Counted from the first letter of the stretch, positions 8,242 through 17,612 are shown. The stretch is 64,000 nucleotides of DNA from Lentzea tibetensis (GCF_007845675.1 NZ_VOBR01000016.1:1-64000); one strand, 5' to 3'. Program-made: numbers and translations. Notes: generated by a model from the sequence alone, not told the origin.

Positions 8242-11130
8242 TCACTGCCGAACGGGGTCTCGCGACTGGTCGCGGGACCCCGTTTTCCGTTGCACGGCAA
8301 GCGCTCGCTGCTCGTGCAGCCGCAGCCCGGTCCGCTCGATCTCCTCGAGCGCCGCGGCCGCATCCCGTGCCGCGGCCTCGTCCTCGCCGAGCTCGTGCCG
8401 CGCCTCCGCGCACCCGAGCAGCGACTCGATGCGGCCGGTGAGGTCGTCGGCCGCGGTGAGCGCGGCCAGCCCGCCCGTGTGCTTCGCGACCGCGCCGCGG
8501 GCGTCGCCGAGGTGCCGCAGCGCCAGGCCGACGCGGTTGAGGAACCTGCCCTCGAACATGTCGTCCGCCCGTGATCTCGCGAGCGCGAGGCCTTCCTGCC
8601 CGTACGCCAGTGCCTGGTCGTGCAGGCCCAGCGCGCAGTGCACCGACGACAGCTCGTCGAGTGCGACGAGGTCGCCGCGCGTCGCCCCGGTCAGGTGGTA
8701 GAGCCGCTGCGCCTCGAGTACGAGCTCCAGCCCGGCGGCCGGCCTGCCCTGCTCGCGGAGCGCGTGGCAGAGGTTGGTCAGGCAGTTCCCCGTCGTGTAG
8801 TCGTTGCCGAGCTCGCGGGTCAGCGCCAGCCCGGCGCGCAGGTGCCGTTCGGCTTCGATCAACCGGCCGGTCTCCACGCACGCCATGCCCAGGCTGGACA
8901 ACGCGTTCGCCTCGCGCAGCCGGGCACCGGCCGCGCGGGCGACCGTCAGCGACTCGGTGAGCAGCTCGACCCCGAGGTCCGCCTCGCCCAGCCGCATGTG
9001 GGCGATACCGATGTTGTGCAGCGCCGCGGCGAGCCCGTCCGACGGGCCGAGCTCGCGGTACCTGTCCGCGCCGTGCGTGAACTGGACGATCGCGTCGCGC
9101 AGGCGGTGCTGGGTCCAGCGCAGCGCGCCGAGGCTGTTGTGCATGACGGCCTGTGCCAGCTCGTCGTCCGCCGCCCGTGCGGCGGCGAGGCCGGCATCGG
9201 CGAGCAACGCCCACTCCGGCTGCAGGTGGGCCAGCACCAGCTGACCGCGCAACGCGTCGGCGAGCCGCCAGCTGATCGATCCCGCGTCCGCGGCGGTCGC
9301 CGTCGCGACGAGGTTGCCCAGCTCCGCTGCGACCCAGGCCCGTGCCGATGCCGAGTCGGTGAACTCGCGTCCCGTGCCAGCGGGCTCCGGCCAGCGCGTG
9401 CGGTGCAGGCCGGTGTTGGTCGCGACCGCCGCGTTCTCCGAGCCGGCGAGGTACCACTCGGCCAGCCGCCGGGTGGCCGCCCGCCAGTGGCTCTCCTCGG
9501 CGAGGCAGCACTGCCGGGCGAACTCGCGAAGCAGGTCGTGGAAGTGGAAGCGGCCGTCCTGGTGCTGCAGGAGGTTCGCCGTGACGAGACGCTCCAGCAG
9601 TGGCGCCGCCTCCGCACCCGCGAGCACGGTGGCCGACCCGGTCGTGAAGTCCACGCCCGGCGCGACACCCAGCAGGCGGAACAGCCGCCGCACCTCGGGT
9701 GACAGCGCGTCGTAGGACAGGGAGAACGTCGTGTGCACGGCGTTCTCCTCGTCGCCGTCGATGGCGAGCGCGGTCAGCCTGCTCTCGCCGCGCAGCTCGT
9801 CGAGGTAGTCGGTGATGTCGCTGTCCGCGATCCGCGCTCCGGCGATCCTGATCGCCAGCGGCAGGTGCGCGCAGGCGTCGACGAGCTCCGTCGCGGACGC
9901 CAGGTCGAACCGCTCGCTGACCAGCTGGTCCAGCAGCCCGAGCGCCTCGGTCGTGCTGAAGGCGCCCAGCGCGACGTGCCGGGCGGGGAGGTCGTCCAGG
10001 GTGTCGCGGCTCGTCACCAGCACGCCGCAGCCCGCGGCCACGGGCAGCAGCGGCAGGACCTGCTCGGTCGAGGCCGCGTTGTCCAGCACCACCAGCACCT
10101 GCCGTTCGGCGAGCAGCGAGCGGTACAGCGCGACCTGCTCCTCCTCGTCGTGCGGGAGCATCTCCGGCGCGACGCCGAGCGCGCGGAGGAACCGGGCGAT
10201 CGCGTAGCCGGGCCGCACCGCGGGCTGGGGCGAGTACCCGCGCAGGTTCACGTACAGCTGCCCGTCCGGGAACCGCGCGCGCACCCGGTGCGCGACGTGC
10301 ACGGCGAGCGTGGTCTTGCCCGTGCCGGGTGGCCCGGAGATCGCCGCGGTGCGGCCCGCGAGCTCCTCCAGCGCGCTGATCTCCTCGGCCCGGCCGACGA
10401 ACCCCGTGACGTCCGCGGGCAGCTCGGACGGCACGACCCGCGGCGGGCTCAGCTGGTCGGCCAGCGCGCGCAGCTCGGGACCGGGGTCGAGGCCCTGCTC
10501 GTCGGCCAGCCGGTCGCACAGCGCGCGGTACACCTGCACCGCCTCCGCCCGACGGTTCGACCGGTGCAGCGCCCGCATGAGCTGCCCGGTCAGCCGTTCC
10601 CGCAGCGGGTGCTCGGCGACCAGCACCCGCAGCTCGGTGACGAGATCGGCGTGCCCGCCCAGCTCCAGCTCCAGCTCGATGCGGCGTTCCAGCGCGCCGA
10701 GCCTGCGTTCCGCGAGGTCGGCCACCACGTCGGCGGCCAGCGCGGTCGGGGTGCCGCGCCACAGGTCCAGCGCCGCGCGCAGCAGGGCGGCCTCCCTGGC
10801 GGGATCGGCCTCGCGGTGGGACTCGGCCAGCAGCTCCCTGAACTCGAGCAGGTCCAGCTGGTCCGATCCGATCTCGACGACGTAACCGTTCGGCAAGGTG
10901 CGGATCACGTCGCGGTGCGGGCCCAGCGCCCTGCGCAGCCGGGTCATCGCCGTGAGCAGTGCCGCGGGGCTGCCGCCCACCACGTCGAGCAGCCGGTCCG
11001 CGTCGACCCCGACACCGGCGTTCACCAGCAACGTCGCCAGCAGGTACCGCAGCTTGCCCGAGGGCAGCACGACCAGCCCGGCGTCATCGTGGACCTCGAG
11101 CTCACCGAGTACTGCGAACCTCACCGCCAT
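8242..11130 (-). CDS. SARP-type transcriptional regulator with NB-ARC ATPase and TPR region (AfsR-like)
   Basis: 962 residues. Residues 1-100 are an OmpR-type winged helix, residues 100-240 a bacterial transcriptional activation domain (LDLWRGTPTALAADVVAD; AEAVQVYRALCDRLADEQGL is characteristic). An NB-ARC ATPase follows with Walker A GPPGTGKT at 266-273 and Walker B QVLVVLDNAA, and the C-terminal 350 residues are TPR-like helical repeats. This is the AfsR architecture of ATP-dependent regulators of secondary metabolism and development. It starts 9 to 36 bases from mshB, transcribed the other way. No biosynthetic gene cluster adjoins it, so its targets are unknown. The last residues are encoded by the terminator hairpin of the neighbouring transporter operon. 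Confidence 0.9.
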   Translation of the reverse strand: MAVRFAVLGELEVHDDAGLVVLPSGKLRYLLATLLVNAGVGVDADRLLDVVGGSPAALLTAMTRLRRALGPHRDVIRTLPNGYVVEIGSDQLDLLEFRELLAESHREADPAREAALLRAALDLWRGTPTALAADVVADLAERRLGALERRIELELELGGHADLVTELRVLVAEHPLRERLTGQLMRALHRSNRRAEAVQVYRALCDRLADEQGLDPGPELRALADQLSPPRVVPSELPADVTGFVGRAEEISALEELAGRTAAISGPPGTGKTTLAVHVAHRVRARFPDGQLYVNLRGYSPQPAVRPGYAIARFLRALGVAPEMLPHDEEEQVALYRSLLAERQVLVVLDNAASTEQVLPLLPVAAGCGVLVTSRDTLDDLPARHVALGAFSTTEALGLLDQLVSERFDLASATELVDACAHLPLAIRIAGARIADSDITDYLDELRGESRLTALAIDGDEENAVHTTFSLSYDALSPEVRRLFRLLGVAPGVDFTTGSATVLAGAEAAPLLERLVTANLLQHQDGRFHFHDLLREFARQCCLAEESHWRAATRRLAEWYLAGSENAAVATNTGLHRTRWPEPAGTGREFTDSASARAWVAAELGNLVATATAADAGSISWRLADALRGQLVLAHLQPEWALLADAGLAAARAADDELAQAVMHNSLGALRWTQHRLRDAIVQFTHGADRYRELGPSDGLAAALHNIGIAHMRLGEADLGVELLTESLTVARAAGARLREANALSSLGMACVETGRLIEAERHLRAGLALTRELGNDYTTGNCLTNLCHALREQGRPAAGLELVLEAQRLYHLTGATRGDLVALDELSSVHCALGLHDQALAYGQEGLALARSRADDMFEGRFLNRVGLALRHLGDARGAVAKHTGGLAALTAADDLTGRIESLLGCAEARHELGEDEAAARDAAAALEEIERTGLRLHEQRALAVQRKTGSRDQSRDPVRQ
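8251..8286. terminator. Bidirectional terminator between convergent genes, lying inside the regulator's 3' end
   Basis: Arms 8251-8265 and 8270-8284 form a 15-bp stem with one G-U pair and a CTGG loop, followed by TTTT on the plus strand. The opposite-strand regulator's stop is at 8242-8244, so the hairpin encodes that protein's last residues. Confidence 0.8.
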
Positions 11131-11166
11131 CGCACCCGGATGCTAGCCGCGCTCTACTCTTTTCCG

Positions 11167-12003
11167 GTGACGCTGACTGCACCACCACGGTTGCTCCTGG
11201 TACACGCGCACCCCGATGACGAGAGCCTGTGGACGGGCGGCACCATCGCGAGGTACGCGGCGGCGGGTGTGCACGTCACCGTGGTCACCTGCACCCTGGG
11301 GGAAGAGGGCGAGATCATCCCGCCCGCACTTCAAGAACTCGCCGCGAACGCCGCCGATCAACTGGGCGGGTATCGAGTGGCGGAGCTGAGATCGGCGTGC
11401 GCGGCACTCGGCGTGACCGAACACCGGTTCCTCGGCGGCATCGGCCGCTGGCGCGACTCCGGCATGGTCGGCGTCGACTCCAACGCGCACCCGCGCGCCT
11501 TCGTCCAGGGCGACCTCGACGACCAGGCCGCCGCACTGCTGGAGATCATCAAGGAGGCCAAGCCGCAGGTCGTCGTGTCGTACGACGCGTTCGGCGGCTA
11601 CGGCCACCCGGACCACATCCGCGCGCACGAGATCACCATGGCCGCGACCGCGCAGACGAACGACGTCGAACGCGTCTTCTACGCCGTGACCTCTCGCGAC
11701 GCCACGAAGGCCGGGCTGGCCGAGCTGGACGTGACCGGCCTGCCGTTCCGCATGCCCGCCGACGGCGAACTGCCCGTCACGCCGGACGAGGAGATCACCA
11801 CGGTGGTCGACGTGTCCGAGCACCTGGCCGCCAAGCGGCGGGCGTTGCGCGCGCACTCCACGCAGGTGAGCGTGTGGCCCGAGGGCTACGCGCTGTCCAA
11901 CAACATCGCCCAGCCGCTCGTGGGCGCTGAGTACTACGTGCTCGCCAGGGGTGCCGCGGACGGTGCCGCCACCGACCTGTTCGGAGGACTGGGTGAGCGT
12001 TAG
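11167..12003 (+). CDS. mshB: N-acetyl-GlcN-inositol deacetylase of mycothiol synthesis
   Basis: About 278 residues of the PIG-L/LmbE family. The zinc motif HAHPDDE is at the N-terminus and YGHPDH supplies further ligands; the segment LGEEGEIIPPALQELAA is typical of MshB rather than of other LmbE proteins. It removes the acetyl group from GlcNAc-inositol, an early step of mycothiol synthesis in the cytoplasm. GTG 11167 is favoured: TACTCT at 11155-11160 would be a -10 box placing transcription start on the GTG, giving a leaderless message; ATG 11140 is in frame but would sit 9 bases from the divergent regulator's start. It is followed by a membrane protein with the same pairing as Rv1170-Rv1171 in mycobacteria. 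Confidence 0.92.
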   Translation: MTLTAPPRLLLVHAHPDDESLWTGGTIARYAAAGVHVTVVTCTLGEEGEIIPPALQELAANAADQLGGYRVAELRSACAALGVTEHRFLGGIGRWRDSGMVGVDSNAHPRAFVQGDLDDQAAALLEIIKEAKPQVVVSYDAFGGYGHPDHIRAHEITMAATAQTNDVERVFYAVTSRDATKAGLAELDVTGLPFRMPADGELPVTPDEEITTVVDVSEHLAAKRRALRAHSTQVSVWPEGYALSNNIAQPLVGAEYYVLARGAADGAATDLFGGLGER

Positions 12004-12400
12004 CGCGCGGCTGTTGCTGCTGCTCCTGTGCGTCGAGACGTTCGTGCTCGCCGTGCTGGAGGTGTTCTTCCTGCCGCTGCGCCTCGACGGCACCCTGCTG
12101 CCGAGGTGGGGCGACATCCAGTTCCCGATCACCATCGGGGTGGCCATCGTGACGACGCCGATGCTCGTGCTGAGCGCGGCCGGCCTCGGTCGCTCGCTGC
12201 GGGTCGCGGCGGCGCCGCTCGCGGTGTGGGCGCTGACCGTGTTCGTCACGCTGTTCTTCGAGCCGGGCGGCCAGTACATGCTGCTGGACGACTGGCGCAC
12301 GCTGATGCTGTTCGCCGGCGGCGCGCTGCCCGGCGCGGTGGCCGTCGGCGCGGTGATGGGGCGCCACGCCCGGGAACGGGTACCCGGCACCCATGGCTGA
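11993..12400 (+). CDS. Small integral membrane protein (Rv1171-like)
   Basis: About 135 residues with four predicted membrane segments: the N-terminal LLLLLLCVETFVLAVLEVFF, then ITIGVAIVTTPMLVLS, AAPLAVWALTVFVTLFF and LMLFAGGALPGAVAVGAVMG. No catalytic motif is seen. GTG 11993 lies inside the end of mshB (11-base overlap) behind GGAGGA, so it is translationally coupled to mshB. A small membrane protein follows mshB in mycobacteria too, but its role is unknown. Confidence 0.75.
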   Translation: MSVSARLLLLLLCVETFVLAVLEVFFLPLRLDGTLLPRWGDIQFPITIGVAIVTTPMLVLSAAGLGRSLRVAAAPLAVWALTVFVTLFFEPGGQYMLLDDWRTLMLFAGGALPGAVAVGAVMGRHARERVPGTHG

Positions 12401-13085
12401 GGCGATCACCGACAGACACGTCGTGGCGGTGCTGAGACCGTTCGTGCGGGCCTCAGGGCCGCTGGTGGACAGGTTGCGCGAGTCGAACCCGTTCGGGCTG
12501 CGGGACAGCGAGCTGGAGGGGTTGCTCGGCAAGCTGGCGACGATCAAGGCACCCGGAACCGCCGCGTGGGCCGCGATGAGCGTCGAGGACCGCGACGAGT
12601 GGTGGATCAACCGCGTCGGGCGCTTCACGGCGCTGCTGGCGTCCGTGCCGGGCATCGGCGGCGCGCTCGCGGACCGGCTGCCGATCCAGGACGCGCTCGG
12701 CGCCGCCGGTCAGGGGCTGCTGCTGTGCGCGCTGGCCGGTGAGCACGGCTTCACGTCCGTCGAGGATCGGGTGCGGCTGCTCGCGTGGGTGCTGTTCGAA
12801 CGCGACGTCGACCCGACGCCGCGAGAGCCCGACGAGGACGCCAGGACCGAGGAGCTCAAGGTCGAGGGCGGCACGATGAAAGCCGTGGCTCGGACGGTGT
12901 GGAAGCTCGGCCGCATGCTCTGGGGGCTCGGCGACGAGCTGGGCAAGCGCCCGCAGGGACGCCTGCACCACAAGGCGCTCGGCATGCTGCCCGTCGTCGG
13001 ACTCGTCGGCGACTACCTGGGGGAGCGGTCGGCGCTGCGCAAGGTGCGCACGCGCGCGCTTCAGTGGTTCGACGGGATCCAGTAG
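12393..13085 (+). CDS. Conserved hypothetical protein (possibly EcsC-like)
   Basis: 230 residues, overlapping the preceding membrane-protein gene by 8 bases and so probably in the mshB operon. The protein is mostly helical, with SVPGIGGALADRLPIQDALGAAGQGLLLCALA in the middle and a Gly-rich segment near the C-terminus (LGMLPVVGLVGDYLGER). These resemble the glycine-rich amphipathic segments of EcsC-type membrane-associated proteins, but the match is weak and no function is claimed. Its 3' end overlaps the convergent acetyltransferase gene by 25 bases. Confidence 0.6.
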   Translation: MAEAITDRHVVAVLRPFVRASGPLVDRLRESNPFGLRDSELEGLLGKLATIKAPGTAAWAAMSVEDRDEWWINRVGRFTALLASVPGIGGALADRLPIQDALGAAGQGLLLCALAGEHGFTSVEDRVRLLAWVLFERDVDPTPREPDEDARTEELKVEGGTMKAVARTVWKLGRMLWGLGDELGKRPQGRLHHKALGMLPVVGLVGDYLGERSALRKVRTRALQWFDGIQ

Positions 13086-13798
13086 CGGTACCGGTGGTGC
13101 TCGGTGCAGCCGAGCTCCTCGTAGAGCCCGATGGCGGCCGTGTTGTGCTCGGCGACCTGCAGGACGCACGTCTTCGCGCCCCGTTCGACGCCCCAGCCGG
13201 CCAGCTCGCTCATGAGCCGGCGCGCGAGCCCCCGGCGCCGGTGCGACGGCCGCACCGCCAGCCGCGCCACGTGCAGCAGGTCCTCGACGACCGTTCCGCG
13301 CACGGCGGCGACCGTCACGCCATCCTCCTCGATGCCCGCGAAGCACACCTCGCCGGTGGCGAGCACGTGCCGTTGCGCCGGGGTCGGATCCTTCGACGCG
13401 GCCAGTTCCCACCATCCGGGACTCGCGTCACTTCGGGCCGGAGATCCCGCGAACGTCTCGAGTGGCCCGGTCATCACGAGCGACTCGGCACCTCCTGGAT
13501 GGTCGAGGTTCACCCGCCAGCCCGCCGCGTCGACCGCGTCCTCGTTGCGCGAGCCGATCACCACGTGCGCGGTCGGCTCGATGCCGTGTGACCTGGCGAA
13601 ATCCTCGGTCGCGCGCAGCGCTTCGGCGACGGGGACGCCCGGATCGCCCGTGGTCAGCGTGCTGTTGGCGCGTCCGGTGAAGCCGTCCGCGGCGCGCATC
13701 CACCAATCCCCCAGCCGTTCTTCGACCAGTGCGGGCCATGCTCGTGCGCAGAGGTGTTCGAGAAGATCGACGTCGTGCACGGTTCCATCCTGACCCAT
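13061..13798 (-). CDS. GNAT-family N-acetyltransferase with an N-terminal half domain
   Basis: 245 residues. The N-terminal part (CARAWPALVEERLGDWWMRA and GFTGRANSTL) is the conserved first half of a two-domain actinobacterial GNAT family. The C-terminal half contains the acetyl-CoA binding motif RPSHRRRGLARRLMSEL and ends with YEELGCTEHHRYRYW. It transfers an acetyl group from acetyl-CoA to an unknown amine. ATG 13798 is used; GTG 13780, preceded by GGATGGA, is a good alternative start. The gene stands alone, convergent with the mshB operon and divergent from fdxA. Confidence 0.8.
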   Translation of the reverse strand: MGQDGTVHDVDLLEHLCARAWPALVEERLGDWWMRAADGFTGRANSTLTTGDPGVPVAEALRATEDFARSHGIEPTAHVVIGSRNEDAVDAAGWRVNLDHPGGAESLVMTGPLETFAGSPARSDASPGWWELAASKDPTPAQRHVLATGEVCFAGIEEDGVTVAAVRGTVVEDLLHVARLAVRPSHRRRGLARRLMSELAGWGVERGAKTCVLQVAEHNTAAIGLYEELGCTEHHRYRYWIPSNH

Positions 13799-13916
13799 CG
13801 CCCTGTGTGACCTGGATTACCGTGGAACTAAGGCAGGCCTGACCGGGTGATACTCAAGTGTGCCGCGTACTCTCCGGCTTGCGCGGTGTGGACCAGAACA
13901 GAAGCAGGAGAGCGCA

Positions 13917-14243
13917 GTGACCTATGTGATCGCCCAGCCGTGCGTGGACGTGCTCGACAAGGCGTGCATCGAAGAATGCCCCGTCGACTGCATCTACGAA
14001 GGCGACCGGATGCTCTACATCCACCCCGACGAGTGCGTGGACTGTGGCGCGTGCGAACCGGTGTGCCCGGTGGAGGCCATCTACTACGAGGACGACGTTC
14101 CCGATGAGTGGAAGGACTACACCAAGGCGAACGTCGACTTCTTCAACGAGCTCGGCTCGCCCGGTGGCGCGTCGAAGGTCGGCAAGGTGAGCGCCGACCC
14201 CGAGTTCATCAAGGTGCTCGAGCCGCAGGCCGAGGGGCATTGA
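13917..14243 (+). CDS. fdxA: 7Fe ferredoxin
   Basis: 108 residues with two iron-sulfur cluster motifs: [17 protein letters not shown], where the first motif has the spacing of a 3Fe-4S site, and [18 protein letters not shown] for the 4Fe-4S cluster. The C-terminal tail ([12 protein letters not shown] to EPQAEGH) matches the FdxA/FdxC type of actinobacteria. It is a soluble electron carrier. GTG 13917 follows AGGAG at 13906-13910. It overlaps the dapC start by four bases, the same pairing as fdxC-Rv1178 in M. tuberculosis. Confidence 0.93.
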   Translation: MTYVIAQPCVDVLDKACIEECPVDCIYEGDRMLYIHPDECVDCGACEPVCPVEAIYYEDDVPDEWKDYTKANVDFFNELGSPGGASKVGKVSADPEFIKVLEPQAEGH

Positions 14244-15340
14244 CCACTCTGCGCAAGGGGCCGGCCCTGCCGGACTTCCCGTGGGACGCGTTGGCTGACC
14301 ACGCCGCCAAGGCGCGCACGCACCCCGGTGGCGTGGTCGACCTGTCCATGGGGACACCGGTCGACCCGGTCCCGCGGGTGATCCAGGAAGCGCTGGCCAC
14401 CAAGGCGCACGAGCCCGGTTACCCCACCACGCACGGAACACCCGAGCTGCGCGAGGCGGCCGTCGCGGCCATGGCCCGCCGGTTCGGCGTGACCGGTATC
14501 GACCCGGCCGCGGTGCTGCCGACCATCGGTTCCAAGGAACTGGTGGCGTGGCTGCCGAAGCTGCTGGGCCTCGGTTCCGACGACATCGTCGCGATCCCCG
14601 CCGTGGCCTACCCGACCTACGAGGTCGGCGCCCGCATCGCGGGCTGCGCCGTGGTGCGGCTGGAGGACGGCGAGGCCCCGCCCGCCGGAACGTCGTTGGT
14701 GTGGCTCAACTCCCCGTCGAACCCGACCGGCCGCGTCCTGTCCGCGTCCGCCATGCGCTCGGCCGTCGACGCGGCGCGGTCCGCGGGGGCGATCGTGGCC
14801 TCCGACGAGTGCTACCTGACGCTGCCGTGGGAGTCCACGCCGGTCTCCGCGCTGCATTCGTCCGTTGTGGACGGTGACTTCGACGGGGTGCTCGCGGTGC
14901 ACTCGCTGTCGAAGTCCTCGTGCCTCGCCGGATATCGGGCCGGGTTCGTCACCGGCGACGCCGAACTGGTGGCCGGGCTGCTGGGGATTCGCAAGCACGC
15001 CGGGATGATCGTGCCCCGGCCGGTGCAGGCGGCCATCACCGCGGCGTTGTCGGACGACGCGCACGTCGAGGTGCAGAAGGCCCGGTACGGGGCGCGGCGC
15101 GAGGTGCTGCTGCCCGCCCTGCGCGCCGCGGGGTTCACGGTCGACCACTCCGAAGCCGGCCTCTACCTGTGGTCGACGCGCGGTGAGGACGCCTGGGAGA
15201 CCACGGCTTGGTTCGCCGATCGCGGAATCGTCGTCGCTCCGGGCACCTTCTACGGGCCGACGAGCACGAAGCACGTGCGGATCGCGCTGACCGCGTCGGA
15301 CGAGCGCGTCGCCGCCGCGGCCGAACGCATCACAGCCTGA
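14240..15340 (+). CDS. dapC: Succinyldiaminopimelate aminotransferase (PLP, class I/II)
   Basis: About 366 residues. It is a fold-type-I aminotransferase with [23 protein letters not shown] and the PLP lysine in [16 protein letters not shown], ending with an Arg-containing [12 protein letters not shown]. It converts N-succinyl-2-amino-6-ketopimelate to N-succinyl-LL-diaminopimelate, supplying lysine and the DAP of peptidoglycan. The start is TTG 14240, overlapping the ferredoxin stop by four bases behind GAGGGG. Linkage to fdxA and, 3 kb away, to dapD and dapE supports the DapC assignment over other aminotransferases. Confidence 0.88.
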   Translation: MTTLRKGPALPDFPWDALADHAAKARTHPGGVVDLSMGTPVDPVPRVIQEALATKAHEPGYPTTHGTPELREAAVAAMARRFGVTGIDPAAVLPTIGSKELVAWLPKLLGLGSDDIVAIPAVAYPTYEVGARIAGCAVVRLEDGEAPPAGTSLVWLNSPSNPTGRVLSASAMRSAVDAARSAGAIVASDECYLTLPWESTPVSALHSSVVDGDFDGVLAVHSLSKSSCLAGYRAGFVTGDAELVAGLLGIRKHAGMIVPRPVQAAITAALSDDAHVEVQKARYGARREVLLPALRAAGFTVDHSEAGLYLWSTRGEDAWETTAWFADRGIVVAPGTFYGPTSTKHVRIALTASDERVAAAAERITA

Positions 15341-17549
15341 CGGAGCCGTTGGTCCCCGCCAGGATGTGCGGCAGGATCGCGCGGACGGTGGTCGACGTGG
15401 TCGGCGAGCTGTCGATCACGAACTGACCGCCGAGCCCCTCGACCCGTTCGCGCATCGTGTCGAGCCCGAAGTGGCCGGGGCGCCGGACCCGCGGGTCGAA
15501 CCCGGTGCCGTCGTCGAGCACCTCGATCTCCAGCGTGCCGTCCACACTGCCCGGTTCGACCAGCCGGACCTTGATGCGCTCGGCCTGCGCGTGCTTCGCG
15601 CAGTTGTGCAACGCCTCGCGCACGAACAGGAACAGCTCGGACTCGGCGCGCTCGTCCAGCGGGAAGTGGTCCTGCGACGTGTCGACGAGGATGTCCAGTC
15701 CCTCGCGCGCGGACAGCGCTGCCGCCTGCTTGCGGATCGCGACGACCAGCCCGTCGTTGTGCAGCGCGTCCGGGCGCAGCTGGAAGATCAGCGCGCGCAT
15801 CTCGGACAGGGCCGTCTGCGTCAGGTCGCGCAGATCTTCCAGTCCCCGCGCCATCTTCGCGTCGCGCGTGCTGTCGTTGCCGCGTTCGACCATGAGCTGC
15901 AGCGCACGGGTGTGCAGGTTCATCGAGAACAGCGCCTGCGACACCGAGTCGTGCAGATCTCCTGCCAGCCGTTGACGTTCCTCGCGCCGGTGCGCGTCCT
16001 CGACGGCCGCGAGCGCCGCGCGTTCCCGCTCGACCATGAACGCCCGGTGCAGCGCCGCACTCAGCTGCGACTGGAGCGTCTCGTACAGCCAGCCGATCCG
16101 CGGGCCCACCTCGAGCAGCACGAAACCCAGCTGCTCGTCGGTGAAGTACAGCGGCGCGAGCACCGTGTTGCGCGGCCGCGGGCCGGCCAGCAGGTCTCCC
16201 GGCACCAGCTCGACGGAGCGGAAGATCTCCAGGTCGGGCGTGATGTCCAGCCGGACGCCGTCCTCGCAGGCGAAGAGCAGGTCCGACCACGCGGTCGCGG
16301 TTCTGTTGGCCCGCTTCACCTGCGTCTCGGTGTCGTCCGGCGAGGGGAGATCACCGTGGTAGGACGCCAGGTAGCAGCTCGGGATCCCGATCTTGGAGAG
16401 CGCGCCGGGCAGCATGTCCAGCAGCTCGTCCGCGTCGGACGCCGCGATCAGGTCCTGGCCGATCTCCCTGACGATCTGGCTGCGCTTCTCGACGATCACC
16501 TGCATGTACTGCCAGTCGCGTTCCTCCGGCGCGCTCAGCTCCGGCGCCTCGGCGGGCTCGCACCCGCAGGAGCGGCGCACGACGAGCTCGGTGGGCACGG
16601 TGACCACCGGGTCGACGGGCTCGCCGTTCAGCAGGCGGGCCACGACCTCGACGGCGCGATGTCCCAGCTCCCAGAACGGTGCGCGGACGGTGGTGAGGGA
16701 CAGGCTGTCCACCGCGGGACCGTCGTCGCCGGACGGTTCGCTGAACCCCAGCTCGTCGGACGTGATGTTGATGGAGTCGTCGAACCCGACGACGGCCACG
16801 TCGCCGGGGACGCTGAGCCCGGCGCCCGCGAGCGCGGCGACGACCGCCACCGCGAACCCGTCGTTGACCGCGGCCACGGCTTCGGGCGGGTCGGCGAGAA
16901 TCCGGGCGAGCCACTCGGGGTCGATCTCCGCGGCGTGGCCGGTCGCGACGCCTTCGGTGTCCGTCGAGGTCACGCCGCACGTGACGACCGCGTCCGGCGA
17001 GGCGATGCCGTCGCTGGTCCACGGTTCCGAGTTGGCCGAGACCAGTTGCGGGTCCACGGTCAGGCCGTGGTCGCGCATCGCGTCGAGATAGCCCTGGTAG
17101 CGCTCTTCGGCGCCGTCGTGGGTGGTGGGTCCGCGCACGAACGCGATCCGGGTGTGACCGTGCGCCTCGATCAGGTGGGCGACGGCTTCGCGCATGCCGG
17201 ACCGGTTGTCCATGAGCACCATGGGTGCGTCACCGAGCGCCTGCTCGACGGCCACGACCGGCAACGGCGAGTACTGGCGGCGGAACGCTTCCATGCGTTC
17301 GCTGCCGACGTGGATGCCGAGCGTGCTCGACCACACGACCAGCGCGTCGACCGACTCCGGGCCGACCAGGTCGTAGACCACGTTGGCCTGGCGCTTGAAC
17401 CCCGTGTCCTCCAGCGGCCTGCCGCAGAACGTGATCAGGTCCAGCCCGAGTTCGCGGGCGGCGTCCATCGCGCCGAAGGACTGGTCGGCGTAGATGTCGA
17501 ACAGGTTCTGCTGCAGCATGCCGACCACTGGTCGGCTCCGCGAGACCAC
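15330..17549 (-). CDS. LacI-type sensor fused to a GAF-like region and a HisKA_3 histidine kinase
   Basis: 739 residues, no membrane segment and no signal. Residues 5-325 are a periplasmic-binding-protein-like sensor of the LacI/PurR type (VVGMLQQNLFDIY start, AVAAVNDGFAVAVVAALAGAG, VPGDVAVVGFDDS) but without the usual DNA-binding helix-turn-helix. A short Cys motif RRSCGC follows. Residues 340-510 look GAF-like. The kinase part has the phospho-acceptor His533 in RLAGDLHDSVSQAL and an ATPase domain with DDGTGFDP and HFGLDTMRERVEGLGG, as in NarX/DesK-type kinases. So it is a cytoplasmic ligand sensor that should phosphorylate a NarL-type regulator; none is encoded beside it. Its end overlaps dapC by 11 bases. 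GTG 17549 is the start. Confidence 0.85.
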   Translation of the reverse strand: MVSRSRPVVGMLQQNLFDIYADQSFGAMDAARELGLDLITFCGRPLEDTGFKRQANVVYDLVGPESVDALVVWSSTLGIHVGSERMEAFRRQYSPLPVVAVEQALGDAPMVLMDNRSGMREAVAHLIEAHGHTRIAFVRGPTTHDGAEERYQGYLDAMRDHGLTVDPQLVSANSEPWTSDGIASPDAVVTCGVTSTDTEGVATGHAAEIDPEWLARILADPPEAVAAVNDGFAVAVVAALAGAGLSVPGDVAVVGFDDSINITSDELGFSEPSGDDGPAVDSLSLTTVRAPFWELGHRAVEVVARLLNGEPVDPVVTVPTELVVRRSCGCEPAEAPELSAPEERDWQYMQVIVEKRSQIVREIGQDLIAASDADELLDMLPGALSKIGIPSCYLASYHGDLPSPDDTETQVKRANRTATAWSDLLFACEDGVRLDITPDLEIFRSVELVPGDLLAGPRPRNTVLAPLYFTDEQLGFVLLEVGPRIGWLYETLQSQLSAALHRAFMVERERAALAAVEDAHRREERQRLAGDLHDSVSQALFSMNLHTRALQLMVERGNDSTRDAKMARGLEDLRDLTQTALSEMRALIFQLRPDALHNDGLVVAIRKQAAALSAREGLDILVDTSQDHFPLDERAESELFLFVREALHNCAKHAQAERIKVRLVEPGSVDGTLEIEVLDDGTGFDPRVRRPGHFGLDTMRERVEGLGGQFVIDSSPTTSTTVRAILPHILAGTNGSVRL

Positions 17550-17572
17550 GAGCCGATGCTAACCCCCAGGTG

Positions 17573-17612
17573 GGGCGTGATGGCTACCTCCGAGTAGGTG
17601 GCCATCACGCCC
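17573..17612. terminator. 17-bp hairpin downstream of dapD and upstream of the sensor kinase
   Basis: Arms 17573-17589 and 17596-17612 pair over 17 bp with one G-U pair and a 6-base loop. It lies 12 bases past the dapD stop and 24 bases before the sensor-kinase start on the same strand, so it can terminate dapD transcription; its symmetry would also suit an operator for the kinase gene. Confidence 0.65.

Noticed and set aside
7071-8363. Large minus-strand frame opposite both ATPase genes
   Set aside because: Low-complexity R/A/H/L-rich composition with no domain, while the plus strand has two complete ABC ATPases.
8242-11130. SARP regulator plus peptide transporter as part of a biosynthetic gene cluster
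   Set aside because: No synthase, NRPS, PKS or tailoring genes are adjacent; the neighbours are transport and mycothiol housekeeping genes.
9733-11139. In-frame upstream extension of mshB across the SARP gene
   Set aside because: The extension is composed of shadow sequence; the MshB family begins at TLTAPPRLLLVHAHPDDE, and a -10 box fits GTG 11167.
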